Shown here piece by piece: positions 23,827 through 32,338 of a DNA stretch of 46,860 nt. The DNA lies in the NCBI GenBank assembly GCA_944381435.1, contig CALWLD010000019.1:1-46860 (forward strand). Direction: 5' to 3'. Source of the stretch: an uncultured Clostridia bacterium. GTDB lineage: Bacteria; Bacillota; Clostridia; Lachnospirales; CAG-274. Numbering within the stretch: position 1 is the stretch's first letter; every line of letters begins with the position of its first letter. Under the pieces are notes generated by a model. The model saw only the letters and a program-made list of their open reading frames with translations. It did not search any database and was not told where the DNA came from. The position numbers were made by a program, and so were the translations under genes.

Positions 23827-25425
23827 ATGAAAGATAAAATCTTTGCGGTTTTACAGCGTATAGGTAGGTCTTTTATGTTACCTATAGCCATTTTACCTGT
23901 TGCTGGTTTATTTTTAGGTATAGGTGGGTCTTTTACTAACCAAACTATGCTAGAAGCATACAATCTTACAGGTATTATGGGTCCTGGAACTATATTAAAT
24001 GACTTTTTTGCTATTTTAAATAGTGCAGGTGGCGTTGTTTTTGATAATTTACCTATAATATTTGCGATGGGTGTTGCAATAGGTATGGCTAAAGCGGAAA
24101 AAGAAGTTGCAGCTTTATCTGGTGCTATTGCATTTTTTATAATGCATTCATCTATCAGTGCATTAATAAAAATAAATGGTGGACCAGAACAAATGTTAGC
24201 AGGTTCTACGGCATCTGTGCTTGGCATTACATCTTTACAAATGGGTGTTTTTGGTGGTATTATCGTAGGTTTAGGAGTTGCTGCTTTACATAATAGGTTT
24301 TATAAAATAGAACTTCCTCAGGTTTTATCTTTCTTTGGGGGAACAAGGTTTGTACCTATTATAAGCTCTATAGTTTATCTTTTTGTTGGTATATTAATGT
24401 TCTTTATTTGGCCAACTGTACAAGCAGGCATAAACAAAGTAGGAGCTTTAGTTATTAGCTCTGGTTATGCAGGTACATTTGTATATGGTTTTATGGAAAG
24501 AGCTTTAATACCTTTTGGTTTACATCACGTGTTTTATTTACCATTTTGGCAAACTGCCGTTGGTGGCACTGCTATGGTTAATGGTGTTTTAGTAGAAGGT
24601 GCTCAAAACATTTTCTTTGCAGAGCTTGCAACACCAGGCATTCAACAATTTAACGTAGAAGCAACAAGATTTATGGCTGGTAAATTTCCTCTTATGATAT
24701 TTGGTTTACCAGGTGCTGCTTTAGCTATGTATAAATGTGCTAAGCCTGAAAAAAGAAAAGTTGTTGCTAGTTTATTAGTATCTGCAGCTTTAACTTGTAT
24801 GATTACAGGTATAACTGAACCATTAGAATTTACATTCTTATTTGTTGCACCTATTTTATATGTAATACACTGTGTTTTTGCAGGGCTTGCTTATATGTTT
24901 ATGCACATATTTAAAGTAGGCGTTGGTATGACATTCTCTGGTGGGCTTATAGATATGACATTATTTGGTATATTACAAGGTAATGCTAAAACTAACTGGA
25001 TAAACATTGTATTTGTTGGTATTGTATATTTTATTGTATATTACTTCTTATTTAGCTTCCTTATTAAAAAGTTTAACTTTAAAACTCCAGGTAGAGAAGA
25101 TGAGGACACAGAGGTTAAGCTTTATACAAGAGCAGATTTAAACGCTAGAAAAGATGGCGAAAAAGCTAGCGGTGAAAGCAACAAAGATGAGCTTTCTGCT
25201 ATGATTTTAGATGCTCTTGGCGGTAAAGAAAACTTAAGTGATGTAGACTGCTGTGCTACAAGGCTTAGAATAACAGTTAAAGACCCAGATAAAGTAAACG
25301 AAGCTATGTTAAAAGCTAGCGGTGCATCAGGGGTTATTAAAAAAGGTCAAGGTGTACAGGTAATATATGGTCCTAAAGTTACTGTTATAAAATCAAATTT
25401 AGAAACATATATGAATAGCCTATAA
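23827..25425 (+). CDS. PTS transporter EIICB, glucose/maltose/glucosamine family
   Basis: A 532-residue sugar permease-phosphotransferase. Residues about 1-420 form the EIIC membrane domain (start FAVLQRIGRSFMLPIAILPVAG, then FDNLPIIFAMGVAIGMAK, PFGLHHVFYLPFW and the sugar-site GITEPLEFTFLF). After a charged linker, residues about 452-532 are EIIB with phosphorylation Cys476 in DCCATRLRIT. No EIIA domain is fused, so a separate IIA (Crr-like) must supply phosphate. It is closest to PtsG/MalX-type proteins. The sugar, glucose or a glucose-containing sugar, is inferred. Start: ATG after AAAGGAG. It is monocistronic, with its own promoter and terminator. Confidence 0.9.
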   Translation: MKDKIFAVLQRIGRSFMLPIAILPVAGLFLGIGGSFTNQTMLEAYNLTGIMGPGTILNDFFAILNSAGGVVFDNLPIIFAMGVAIGMAKAEKEVAALSGAIAFFIMHSSISALIKINGGPEQMLAGSTASVLGITSLQMGVFGGIIVGLGVAALHNRFYKIELPQVLSFFGGTRFVPIISSIVYLFVGILMFFIWPTVQAGINKVGALVISSGYAGTFVYGFMERALIPFGLHHVFYLPFWQTAVGGTAMVNGVLVEGAQNIFFAELATPGIQQFNVEATRFMAGKFPLMIFGLPGAALAMYKCAKPEKRKVVASLLVSAALTCMITGITEPLEFTFLFVAPILYVIHCVFAGLAYMFMHIFKVGVGMTFSGGLIDMTLFGILQGNAKTNWINIVFVGIVYFIVYYFLFSFLIKKFNFKTPGREDEDTEVKLYTRADLNARKDGEKASGESNKDELSAMILDALGGKENLSDVDCCATRLRITVKDPDKVNEAMLKASGASGVIKKGQGVQVIYGPKVTVIKSNLETYMNSL

Positions 25426-25429
25426 AAAT

Positions 25430-25490
25430 AATATTAAATAAAAAAAGTTGTAGTTATTAGATATGCTACAACTTTTTTTGATTTAATATT
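25430..25490. terminator. Terminator of the PTS gene
   Basis: The core stem AAAAAAGTTGTAG (25441-25453) pairs with CTACAACTTTTTT (25466-25478). An outer AATATTAAAT/ATTTAATATT pair (25430-25439, 25481-25490) extends it. Confidence 0.8.
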
Positions 25491-25537
25491 ATTGATTTAT
25501 TTATGTAATCTATGTTAAAATATAAAAGGGTGATTTT

Positions 25538-25912
25538 ATGAAAGATGTGTTTTTTAAAATAGCATATATTTTTAAAGAAATAAAAGAAAAGCATAATTTA
25601 ATGAATTTACCTTTATTTGAAGAAAATAATGAAGAAATAGAAAATGAAATATTAAATAATATAATAAAATTATTAATACAAGGTACACCATATTTTAGCT
25701 TTATGTTAAAAATGGATTTACAAATTGAAAATATTAAATTTTATAAAAAATTATCCATAGATGATATAAATAAATTAACTTTAATAAAAAATTGTTTGCC
25801 TATTATATTTAATTTTAATGAAGAAGATTTTTATGACTTGTCTTATGATTTTTTAAAAGATAAAGATAAGGATAAAATTTCTATAATATTAGGACATAAT
25901 AATATACAATAA
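25538..25912 (+). CDS. Hypothetical protein of 124 residues
   Basis: No family is recognised. The protein is acidic and Asn/Ile-rich and mostly helical in appearance, with no signal peptide, membrane segment or Cys/His cluster. A central segment reads GTPYFSFMLKMD and a C-terminal charged run reads DFLKDKDKDK. The ATG follows AAAGGGTG at about 8 bases, supporting real translation. It lies 17 bases upstream of the ABC-F gene, so it probably opens that operon. Confidence 0.6.
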   Translation: MKDVFFKIAYIFKEIKEKHNLMNLPLFEENNEEIENEILNNIIKLLIQGTPYFSFMLKMDLQIENIKFYKKLSIDDINKLTLIKNCLPIIFNFNEEDFYDLSYDFLKDKDKDKISIILGHNNIQ

Positions 25913-25929
25913 ATAAAGGAGCTTTTATA

Positions 25930-27486
25930 ATGAGTATTTTAACAGTTAAAAATGTAAGCCACGTTTTTGGTGGAAGAACAATTTTTGAAGATGTATCTTT
26001 TAGGTTGTTAAAAGGTGAACACGTTGGGCTTATAGGGGCTAACGGAGAAGGTAAATCTACCTTTATGAAGATAATAACAAATAAGCTTATGCCAGATGAA
26101 GGAACTATAGAATGGTCTAACCGTGTTAGAGTTGCCTATATGGACCAACACGCAGAGCTTAAAAAAGGGGATAGCATAAGAGATAGCTTAAAAGTGGCTT
26201 TTGAATATTTATTTGATATAGAAAAAGAGCTTAACGAAACATATATGAAAATGGGCGAAGCAGATGATAAGGAAATGGATAAACTTATGGAAAATGCTGC
26301 TAGCTTACAAGATATACTTGATATGAGCGATTTTTACAACATAGATATAAAAGTAGATGAGGTTGCTCGTGGGCTTGGGCTATATGATTTAGGGCTTGAT
26401 AAAAACGTAGATGATTTATCTGGTGGGCAAAGAACTAAAATTTTATTAGGAAGGCTTTTATTACAAAATCCTGATATACTTCTTTTAGATGAGCCTACTA
26501 ACTATTTAGATGAAGAGCATATAGATTGGCTTAAAGAATATCTTTTAAAATATGAAAATGCTTTTATCCTTATATCTCACGATTTAGAATTTTTAAATAG
26601 CGTTGTAAACCTTATTTATCACGTGGAAAATGCTAAACTTACAAGATATGTAGGTAATTATGAAGAGTTTTTACGTCTTTATGAGCAAAACAAAAAACAG
26701 CTAGAGGCAGCTTATGAAAGACAACAACAAGAAATAAGCAATTTACAAGATTTTATTGCAAGAAATAAAGCAAGGGTTGCAACGGCTGGTATGGCTAGAG
26801 CAAGACAGAAAAAGCTTGATAAAATGGATATAATAGAGCTTTCTAAAGAAAAGCCAAAACCAGAATTTAGGTTTAAGCAAGCAAGAACATCTGACAGACT
26901 TATATTTGAAACTAAAGATTTAGTTATAGGCTATGACGAACCACTTTGCAAACCTTTAAATTTACTTTTAGAAAGAGGGCAAAAGGTAGCTATTGTTGGG
27001 TCTAATGGACTTGGAAAAACTACGCTTTTAAAAAGCTTATTAGGTGAGATAAAGCCTATTAGTGGTGAAGTTTTAAAAGGAGATAACCAGTTTATTGGTT
27101 ATTTTGAACAAGAGGTAAAAGAAGATAACAACAAAACTTGTATAGAAGAAATTTGGGACGAATTTCCATCTTTTACTCAATATGAGGTAAGACAAGCTCT
27201 TGCAAAATGCTCTTTAACAACTGACCATATAGAAAGCAAAGTTTATGTTTTAAGCGGTGGTGAGCAGGCAAAAGTAAGGCTGTGTAAAATAATGAACAAG
27301 GAAACAAATATCCTTGTACTAGATGAGCCTACCAACCATTTAGATAAAGATGCAAAAGATGAGCTTAAAAGAGTTTTAAAAGAATATAAAGGAACTATAC
27401 TTATGGTTTGTCACGAAAGAGATTTTTATCAAGATATAGTTACAGATATATGGGACTTTAAAGATTTAACTTTAAAAATAACTTAA
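25930..27486 (+). CDS. ABC-F family ATPase
   Basis: A 518-residue soluble protein with two ABC domains and no membrane part, the ABC-F layout of ribosome-associated ATPases that modulate translation or antibiotic sensitivity. Domain 1 has Walker A GANGEGKST, signature LSGGQRTK and Walker B LLLDEPTNYLDEEH. Domain 2 has GSNGLGKTT, LSGGEQAKV and LVLDEPTNHLDKD. Between them is a charged helical P-site tRNA interaction linker (residues about 245-310, rich in Q/K/R). The length and short C-terminus resemble housekeeping members more than antibiotic-resistance members, but a subgroup cannot be fixed. Start: ATG after AAAGGAG. Confidence 0.92.
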   Translation: MSILTVKNVSHVFGGRTIFEDVSFRLLKGEHVGLIGANGEGKSTFMKIITNKLMPDEGTIEWSNRVRVAYMDQHAELKKGDSIRDSLKVAFEYLFDIEKELNETYMKMGEADDKEMDKLMENAASLQDILDMSDFYNIDIKVDEVARGLGLYDLGLDKNVDDLSGGQRTKILLGRLLLQNPDILLLDEPTNYLDEEHIDWLKEYLLKYENAFILISHDLEFLNSVVNLIYHVENAKLTRYVGNYEEFLRLYEQNKKQLEAAYERQQQEISNLQDFIARNKARVATAGMARARQKKLDKMDIIELSKEKPKPEFRFKQARTSDRLIFETKDLVIGYDEPLCKPLNLLLERGQKVAIVGSNGLGKTTLLKSLLGEIKPISGEVLKGDNQFIGYFEQEVKEDNNKTCIEEIWDEFPSFTQYEVRQALAKCSLTTDHIESKVYVLSGGEQAKVRLCKIMNKETNILVLDEPTNHLDKDAKDELKRVLKEYKGTILMVCHERDFYQDIVTDIWDFKDLTLKIT

Positions 27487-27499
27487 TTTTAGGTGGAAT

Positions 27500-28060
27500 A
27501 TGAAAATAAATACTACTACACTTGCTAAAAATTTTATAAAGGAAAACTTAAAAGAAGGAGATATTGCCATAGATGCCACAATGGGCAGAGGCAATGATAC
27601 ATTGTTTTTAAGAGAGATAGTTGGAGATAATGGTTTTGTATATGCTTTTGATATACAAGAAGAAGCATTAGAAGCTACAAAAAATAGGCTAATAGAAAAT
27701 AATCTATATAATAATGTAGAACTTATTTTAGATGGACACCAAAACATAGATAAATATATAAACAAACAAATTGACTGTGCTGTTTTTAATTTTGGATATT
27801 TACCACGAGGAAACCACAATATATCAACAAAGGCAAACACAAGTATAATTGCTATAGAAAAATGTTTAAAGATTTTAAAGGTAAAAGGGGTTATAAGCCT
27901 TTGTGTTTATCAAGGAGGAGATACAGGCTTTGAGGAAAAAGATGCTATTTTAGATTTTGTAAAAAATTTAGATTATAACAAATATACTGTAATAGTATCA
28001 GAATTTTTTAACAGACCTAATTATCCACCTATACATATAAAAATTATTAAAGAAATATAG
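27500..28060 (+). CDS. mnmM: tRNA mnm5s2U34-type methyltransferase (MnmM/YtqB)
   Basis: A 186-residue SAM-dependent methyltransferase of the YtqB family, shown in Bacillus to methylate the aminomethyl group at tRNA U34. The SAM loop is AIDATMGRGNDTLFL (residues about 23-37), motif II is YAFDIQEEAL, and the family-typical active-site stretch is FNFGYLPRGNHNISTK (Bacillus: NLGYLPGGD). The C-terminal FFNRPNYPPIHIKI is also conserved. It starts 13 bases after the ABC-F stop with AGGTGG upstream, and 14 bases before the HAD gene. Older annotations call it rRNA methylase. Confidence 0.9.
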   Translation: MKINTTTLAKNFIKENLKEGDIAIDATMGRGNDTLFLREIVGDNGFVYAFDIQEEALEATKNRLIENNLYNNVELILDGHQNIDKYINKQIDCAVFNFGYLPRGNHNISTKANTSIIAIEKCLKILKVKGVISLCVYQGGDTGFEEKDAILDFVKNLDYNKYTVIVSEFFNRPNYPPIHIKIIKEI

Positions 28061-28074
28061 AAAGGGCTAATTTT

Positions 28075-28905
28075 ATGAACTATAAACTTGTTGCAATAGA
28101 CTGTGATAACACGCTTATAAAGCATAACGGAGAAATACATAGTGAAAATATAAAAGCTATAAATATGCTTTTAGAAAAAGGGATAAAAGTTGTTATAGCT
28201 ACAGGAAGAAATGACATTCTTGTTAAAGATTATATGGACGAAGTGGGATTTAAAGAAGAAATTGTAATAGGGTGCAACGGGGCATCTATAAGAGATTTAA
28301 AGGATAACAGCGTTATACAGCTTAACTATATACCAAAAGAAACTATGAAAAAAATGGTTGATATTTGTGTGGAAAATAACATAGATGCTAAAATATATAC
28401 ATTAGAAGAATGTTACTCTTTATCTGAAGAAGGAGCAAAAGATGAGCTTAAATATATTTTAACTCATTACACAAAAAAACTTAGCCTTAATTTAGAATAT
28501 AAATATGAAAAAGATATATATAGCTTAATAGATAGAAAAGAATTTTTAAAAATGGTAATACTAGAAGAAGATAGAGAAAAAATATTAAATATTCAAAATA
28601 AATTTAGAGAGTTAGAAGAAATAAATGCTGTTATATCTGCTAAAACTTGTTTAGATGTAATGAGAAAAAATGTATCTAAAGGTAATGCTTTAAAAGATTA
28701 TGCTAGTATGCTTGGTATAGAAAAAGAAGAAATAGTGGCTATAGGTGATAGCGAAAACGATTTAGAAATGTTAAACTTTGCAGGATTTTCTGTAGCTATG
28801 GGCAATGCAGAAGATTTTATAAAAGAAGCTTGCGATATGACAACATTAACAAATGATGAGGCAGGAGTAGCTTTTGCTATATATAAAATATTTAACAATG
28901 CATAA
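28075..28905 (+). CDS. Cof-type HAD-IIB family phosphatase
   Basis: A 276-residue HAD hydrolase with nucleophile motif AIDCDNTLI (D9, D11), motif II VIATGRND, a Cof-type cap domain and C-terminal motifs SKGNALKDYASMLGI and AIGDSENDLEML. Family members dephosphorylate sugar phosphates, flavins or other small metabolites; the substrate is not predictable. The start follows AGAAAGGG. Its last 8 bases overlap the start of the alpha/beta hydrolase gene, indicating translational coupling. Confidence 0.9.
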   Translation: MNYKLVAIDCDNTLIKHNGEIHSENIKAINMLLEKGIKVVIATGRNDILVKDYMDEVGFKEEIVIGCNGASIRDLKDNSVIQLNYIPKETMKKMVDICVENNIDAKIYTLEECYSLSEEGAKDELKYILTHYTKKLSLNLEYKYEKDIYSLIDRKEFLKMVILEEDREKILNIQNKFRELEEINAVISAKTCLDVMRKNVSKGNALKDYASMLGIEKEEIVAIGDSENDLEMLNFAGFSVAMGNAEDFIKEACDMTTLTNDEAGVAFAIYKIFNNA

Positions 28906-29662
28906 ACAAACATATACACATATAGATAATTCAGATACTATTATCATTTTTATACACGGTTTTACAGAATCACCTAATCAATTCAATGATTTAATAAAAA
29001 TAGCTTTAAATAATGGATATTCTTGTTTAAATTTATTATTACCAGGTCACGCTACAACATCTAGGGAGTTTTCTAAAATAGGCTATAAATATTGGACATC
29101 TTATGTAGAAGAAAATATTCAAAATATGAGAAAAAAATATAAAAATATTTTCTTAGTAGGTCATTCAATGGGTTGTTTGTTAGCTATAAATACATATTTT
29201 AAAAATAAAGAGAAAATAAAAGGTATCTTTTGTATAAACATACCTTTTAACATAAGGGTAGATTTTAAAACTTTTATAGCAGGGTTTAAAATAGTTTTTA
29301 TGCCTAATAACATAAAAGATGATTTTGCTAAAAAAATGAAAGAAAGGTCAAGCATAACAGAAAAAAAGGTGCTAACATATCCTTTTTGGATACCTAGATA
29401 TATAGATTTATTTTATTTAAGCTATAAAATATATTTTAAAATAAAAAATATAAAAATACCTGTTATTTATTTACAGTCTTATTATGACGGTTTAGTTTCT
29501 ATAAAATCTGCCATAAGGATAAAAAGAATTTTAAGAAAATATAATATGAAAAAATCTACAGTTATTATTTTAAAAAAATCAGGTCACTTTGAATATGACA
29601 AAGAAGATAAAAAGATAATAGAAAGAAGTTTTTTAAGTTTTATAAAAAAATATAATGTATAG
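28898..29662 (+). CDS. Alpha/beta hydrolase (monoacylglycerol lipase/carboxylesterase-like)
   Basis: A 254-residue serine hydrolase. It shows an oxyanion strand IIIFIHGFTESPNQF, nucleophile elbow LVGHSMGC (Ser90), an Asp candidate in SYYDGLV and a C-terminal His in KKSGHFEYD. This is the arrangement of Est30-like carboxylesterases and monoglyceride lipases. No signal peptide is visible. The ATG at 28898-28900 overlaps the HAD stop; an upstream in-frame ATG lies within the HAD coding region without a ribosome site. The lid region is rich in Lys/Phe/Ile. Confidence 0.85.
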   Translation: MHKQTYTHIDNSDTIIIFIHGFTESPNQFNDLIKIALNNGYSCLNLLLPGHATTSREFSKIGYKYWTSYVEENIQNMRKKYKNIFLVGHSMGCLLAINTYFKNKEKIKGIFCINIPFNIRVDFKTFIAGFKIVFMPNNIKDDFAKKMKERSSITEKKVLTYPFWIPRYIDLFYLSYKIYFKIKNIKIPVIYLQSYYDGLVSIKSAIRIKRILRKYNMKKSTVIILKKSGHFEYDKEDKKIIERSFLSFIKKYNV

Positions 29663-29671
29663 AGGTGTTTA

Positions 29672-30631
29672 ATGGATAAAATATTAAAAAAGCTTAGCTC
29701 TATAGGTATAATACCCGTTGTTACCATTAACGATGTAGAAAAAGCAGTGCCTCTTGCTAATGCTTTAATTAATGGTGGTATACATTGTGTTGAAATTACT
29801 TTTAGAACTAAAGAAGCAGAAGAGGCTATAAAAAGGATAACTGAAAATGTACCTAAAATGCTTGTTGGAGCTGGTACTGTTTTAAATACAGAGCAAGCAG
29901 ATAAGGCAATATCAGCAGGTGCTAAATTTTTAATAAGCCCAGGCTTAAACCCTAGCGTTGTAGAATATTGTATACAAAAAGGGTATTTAATGATACCAGG
30001 CATAGCTACACCTAGCGATATAGAAAGAGCTATAAATTTAGGTGTAAATGTAGTTAAGTTTTTCCCAGCAGAAGCATCTGGAGGGATTAATATGATAAAA
30101 TCTATGTCTTTGCCTTATTCTGAAATGAGGTTTATCCCAACAGGGGGGATAAATAATAATAATCTAAATGATTATTTATCTTTTAATAAAGTTATATGTT
30201 GTGGGGGTAGCTTTATGCTAGATGATAACTTTATAGAAAGTAATAATTTTGATGAAATAACTAAACTTTGTAAACAGGCTATTTTTAATATGTTAGGTTT
30301 TGAAATAAGCCACGTAGGTATAAATGCAGAAAACGATATAGAGGCAGAAAGTTTTGCAAAACAATTTAGCAATCTTTTTAATTTTTCTACATATGAAAAT
30401 GATTTTTCCATATTTATGGATAAAAGCATAGAAATAATGAAAAAAATATATTTAGGTAAACACGGGCATATAGCTATAAAAACTAACTATATAGAAAGAG
30501 CTATTAATTACATAGAAGCTATGGGTGGTAGCTTTAATAACTCTACAATAGAAGATGAAAATGGTAAGCTTAAATCTATATTTTTAAAAGAGGAAATAGG
30601 CGGATATGCTATACAGTTAGTACAAAAATAA
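29672..30631 (+). CDS. KDPG/KHG aldolase with C-terminal VOC-like domain
   Basis: Residues 1-205 are a class I 2-keto-3-deoxy-6-phosphogluconate / 4-hydroxy-2-oxoglutarate aldolase: catalytic Glu41 in HCVEITFRT, Schiff-base Lys129 in NVVKFFPAE, plus VGAGTV, FLISPGLNP and FIPTGGI. It cleaves KDPG to pyruvate and glyceraldehyde-3-phosphate. Residues about 210-319 form an added domain beginning GFEISHVGINAEN that resembles the vicinal-oxygen-chelate/glyoxalase fold, though its metal ligands are not clear. The combined length (319) is well above the roughly 205 of a plain Eda. It is the last gene of the cluster. No KDG kinase or dehydratase is nearby, so the pathway role is inferred. Confidence 0.85.
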   Translation: MDKILKKLSSIGIIPVVTINDVEKAVPLANALINGGIHCVEITFRTKEAEEAIKRITENVPKMLVGAGTVLNTEQADKAISAGAKFLISPGLNPSVVEYCIQKGYLMIPGIATPSDIERAINLGVNVVKFFPAEASGGINMIKSMSLPYSEMRFIPTGGINNNNLNDYLSFNKVICCGGSFMLDDNFIESNNFDEITKLCKQAIFNMLGFEISHVGINAENDIEAESFAKQFSNLFNFSTYENDFSIFMDKSIEIMKKIYLGKHGHIAIKTNYIERAINYIEAMGGSFNNSTIEDENGKLKSIFLKEEIGGYAIQLVQK

Positions 30632-30716
30632 CATTTTTATATAGTTAAAATGTGTTTGTTAATTAGTATTTCAAGTTTAATTTCTTGTTATGAAATCAGC
30701 TTTTTATATAGTAGAC

Positions 30717-30755
30717 AATAAAATAAGCTAACACAAAAGGTTAGCTTATTTTATT
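30717..30755. terminator. Bidirectional terminator between aldolase and CNNM genes
   Basis: A perfect 16-bp stem (30717-30732 with 30740-30755, loop ACAAAAG), A-rich on the left and T-rich on the right. It overlaps the stop codon of the minus-strand CNNM/CorC gene. Confidence 0.85.
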
Positions 30756-32091
30756 CTAATATTTCTTGATTAGGTAATATAGTAACTTCAACTTTTTCTA
30801 TATGTTTATCTATAACTTCTAAAATATTAAAATGAACATTTGATATAGAAATACTTGTTTTGCTACCATCTTCTAAAATTTTACCTATTTTATTTAAAAG
30901 ATAACCACTTAATGTTTCGTGCTCATCACTTTTTATATCTAAACATAGCTCATCGCTAAAATCTTCTAGGTTGATAAGCCCATTAACTAAATAAACATTA
31001 TCATCTATTTTTTTTATGTTAGGCTCTACAATATGGTCGTATTCATCTTCAATTTCACCCATAATTTCTTCGATTAAGTCTTCAATAGTAACTATACCAG
31101 AAAAACCTCCATATTCATCTATTAATATAGCAATATGTTGATGTTCTTTTTGCAAGTCTTTAAGAAGCTCATCTACATTTTTTGTTTCTAGCACAAAATA
31201 AGGTTTTCTTAAAATACTTCTTAAATTAACCTTTTTAAAGTCATATTTATTTTTATGTGCTTCTATCATAAAATCTTTTATATGCAAAATACCAATAATA
31301 TCATCTATGCTTTCATCATAAACAGGTATCCTTGTATAATGCATTTCCATAAGTTCGTCCATATATTCTTCTAAAGGTTCGTTTATATCAATACAATATA
31401 CATCTGTTCTAGGTGTCATAACGCTTTGGGCTTGTATGTCATCAAGTTCAAAAATATTATTTATCATTTCTGTTTCTATTTCGTTAAAAACACCGTTTTC
31501 TTGTCCTGTTTCCACAACTGAGCGTATTTCTTCACGAGATAGAAGCTCCTCTATGTTTTCATCATTTATTCCTAATAAACGAAGAACAAATTTTGTAGAA
31601 ACAGATAAAACTTTTATAATAGGTGATGCTATTTTACTAATAAAATGGATAGGCCTTGCACAAAACATACTATATGCTTCGGCATTTTGAAGAGCTATCC
31701 TTTTAGGAACAAGCTCACCAAATATTAAGGTTATAAAAGATAATAAAATAGTTATTACCACTATAGATATGGCTTCTCCATAAGGTATTTGCCATTTTTT
31801 AAGAACATTAGCAAGCCTTAAAGATATACCAGTAGCAGCACTTGCAGAGTTAAAAAAACCAGCAACAGTAATAGCTATTTGTATTGTGGATAAAAAGGCT
31901 GTTGGTTCTTTGATAAGCTTTTCCACAAGCTTAGCTTTTTTGTTGCCTGCCTCTGATAGCATTTTAATCTTATTTTTGTTTACAGAAACTATTGCCATTT
32001 CGCTAGCAGCAAAATAAGCATTAATTAATGTTAAAATTACAATTATTAATAATTGCATCCATATGGAAGACATCTGGGGGTCTACGTCCAT
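30751..32091 (-). CDS. CNNM/CorC (hemolysin C-like) membrane protein with CBS domains
   Basis: A 446-residue protein with an N-terminal DUF21/CNNM membrane domain (residues about 10-200: NAYFAASEMAIVSVNKNKI, FLSTIQIAITVAGFFNSASAA, FGELVPKRIALQNAE). A CBS pair follows (about 215-345: VMTPRTDVYCIDI, ILHIKDFMIEA, DEYGGFSGIVTIEDLIEEIMGEI), then a C-terminal CorC/HlyC domain. Family members act in Mg2+ or other divalent cation export; the name hemolysin is historical. Start: ATG after AAAGGAG. It is monocistronic, with a TTTACA-17-TAAAAT promoter. Confidence 0.93.
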   Translation of the reverse strand: MDVDPQMSSIWMQLLIIVILTLINAYFAASEMAIVSVNKNKIKMLSEAGNKKAKLVEKLIKEPTAFLSTIQIAITVAGFFNSASAATGISLRLANVLKKWQIPYGEAISIVVITILLSFITLIFGELVPKRIALQNAEAYSMFCARPIHFISKIASPIIKVLSVSTKFVLRLLGINDENIEELLSREEIRSVVETGQENGVFNEIETEMINNIFELDDIQAQSVMTPRTDVYCIDINEPLEEYMDELMEMHYTRIPVYDESIDDIIGILHIKDFMIEAHKNKYDFKKVNLRSILRKPYFVLETKNVDELLKDLQKEHQHIAILIDEYGGFSGIVTIEDLIEEIMGEIEDEYDHIVEPNIKKIDDNVYLVNGLINLEDFSDELCLDIKSDEHETLSGYLLNKIGKILEDGSKTSISISNVHFNILEVIDKHIEKVEVTILPNQEILE

Positions 32092-32144
32092 AAATCAACT
32101 CTCCTTTAAAAATAAAAATTAGCTATATAAAATAGCTTGATAGT

Positions 32145-32173
32145 ATTTTAGCAGATTTATATTATATTGTAAA
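32145..32173 (-). promoter_or_regulatory. Promoter of the CNNM/CorC gene
   Basis: Minus-strand TTTACA (32168-32173), 17-base spacer, TAAAAT (32145-32150). A short AGCTAT/ATAGCT hairpin (32121-32137) lies in the leader. Confidence 0.45.
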
Positions 32174-32263
32174 GAATTTTTATTAAGGCTTTTTATAAAA
32201 TTTTTAAGTGTAACCTATGTTTGACACTTTAACAATATTAATCATTTACATATAAATTATCTA

Positions 32264-32292
32264 TTGACAAATTTAATTTATAGATAAATAAT
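32264..32292 (+). promoter_or_regulatory. Promoter of the aldo/keto reductase gene
   Basis: TTGACA (32264-32269) with a 17-base spacer to AATAAT (32287-32292). A second TTGACA at 32221 has no -10 at proper spacing. Confidence 0.5.
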
Positions 32293-32322
32293 ATATTTAA
32301 GAAATATTTTTCTTAATATATT
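32290..32322 (+). promoter_or_regulatory. 5' leader hairpin next to the AKR ribosome binding site
   Basis: AATATATTTAAGAAA pairs with TTTCTTAATATATT (14 bp, one bulge, TATT loop), ending four bases before AGGAGG. It could be an operator or an mRNA-stabilising stem. Confidence 0.5.
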
Positions 32323-32338
32323 ATTAGGAGGTTTTTGT

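Noticed and set aside
30632-30716. Possible further copy of the hairpin element downstream of the aldolase gene (minus strand)
   Set aside because: Only a GCTGATTT block and general A+T composition match; the diagnostic terminal hairpin is absent.
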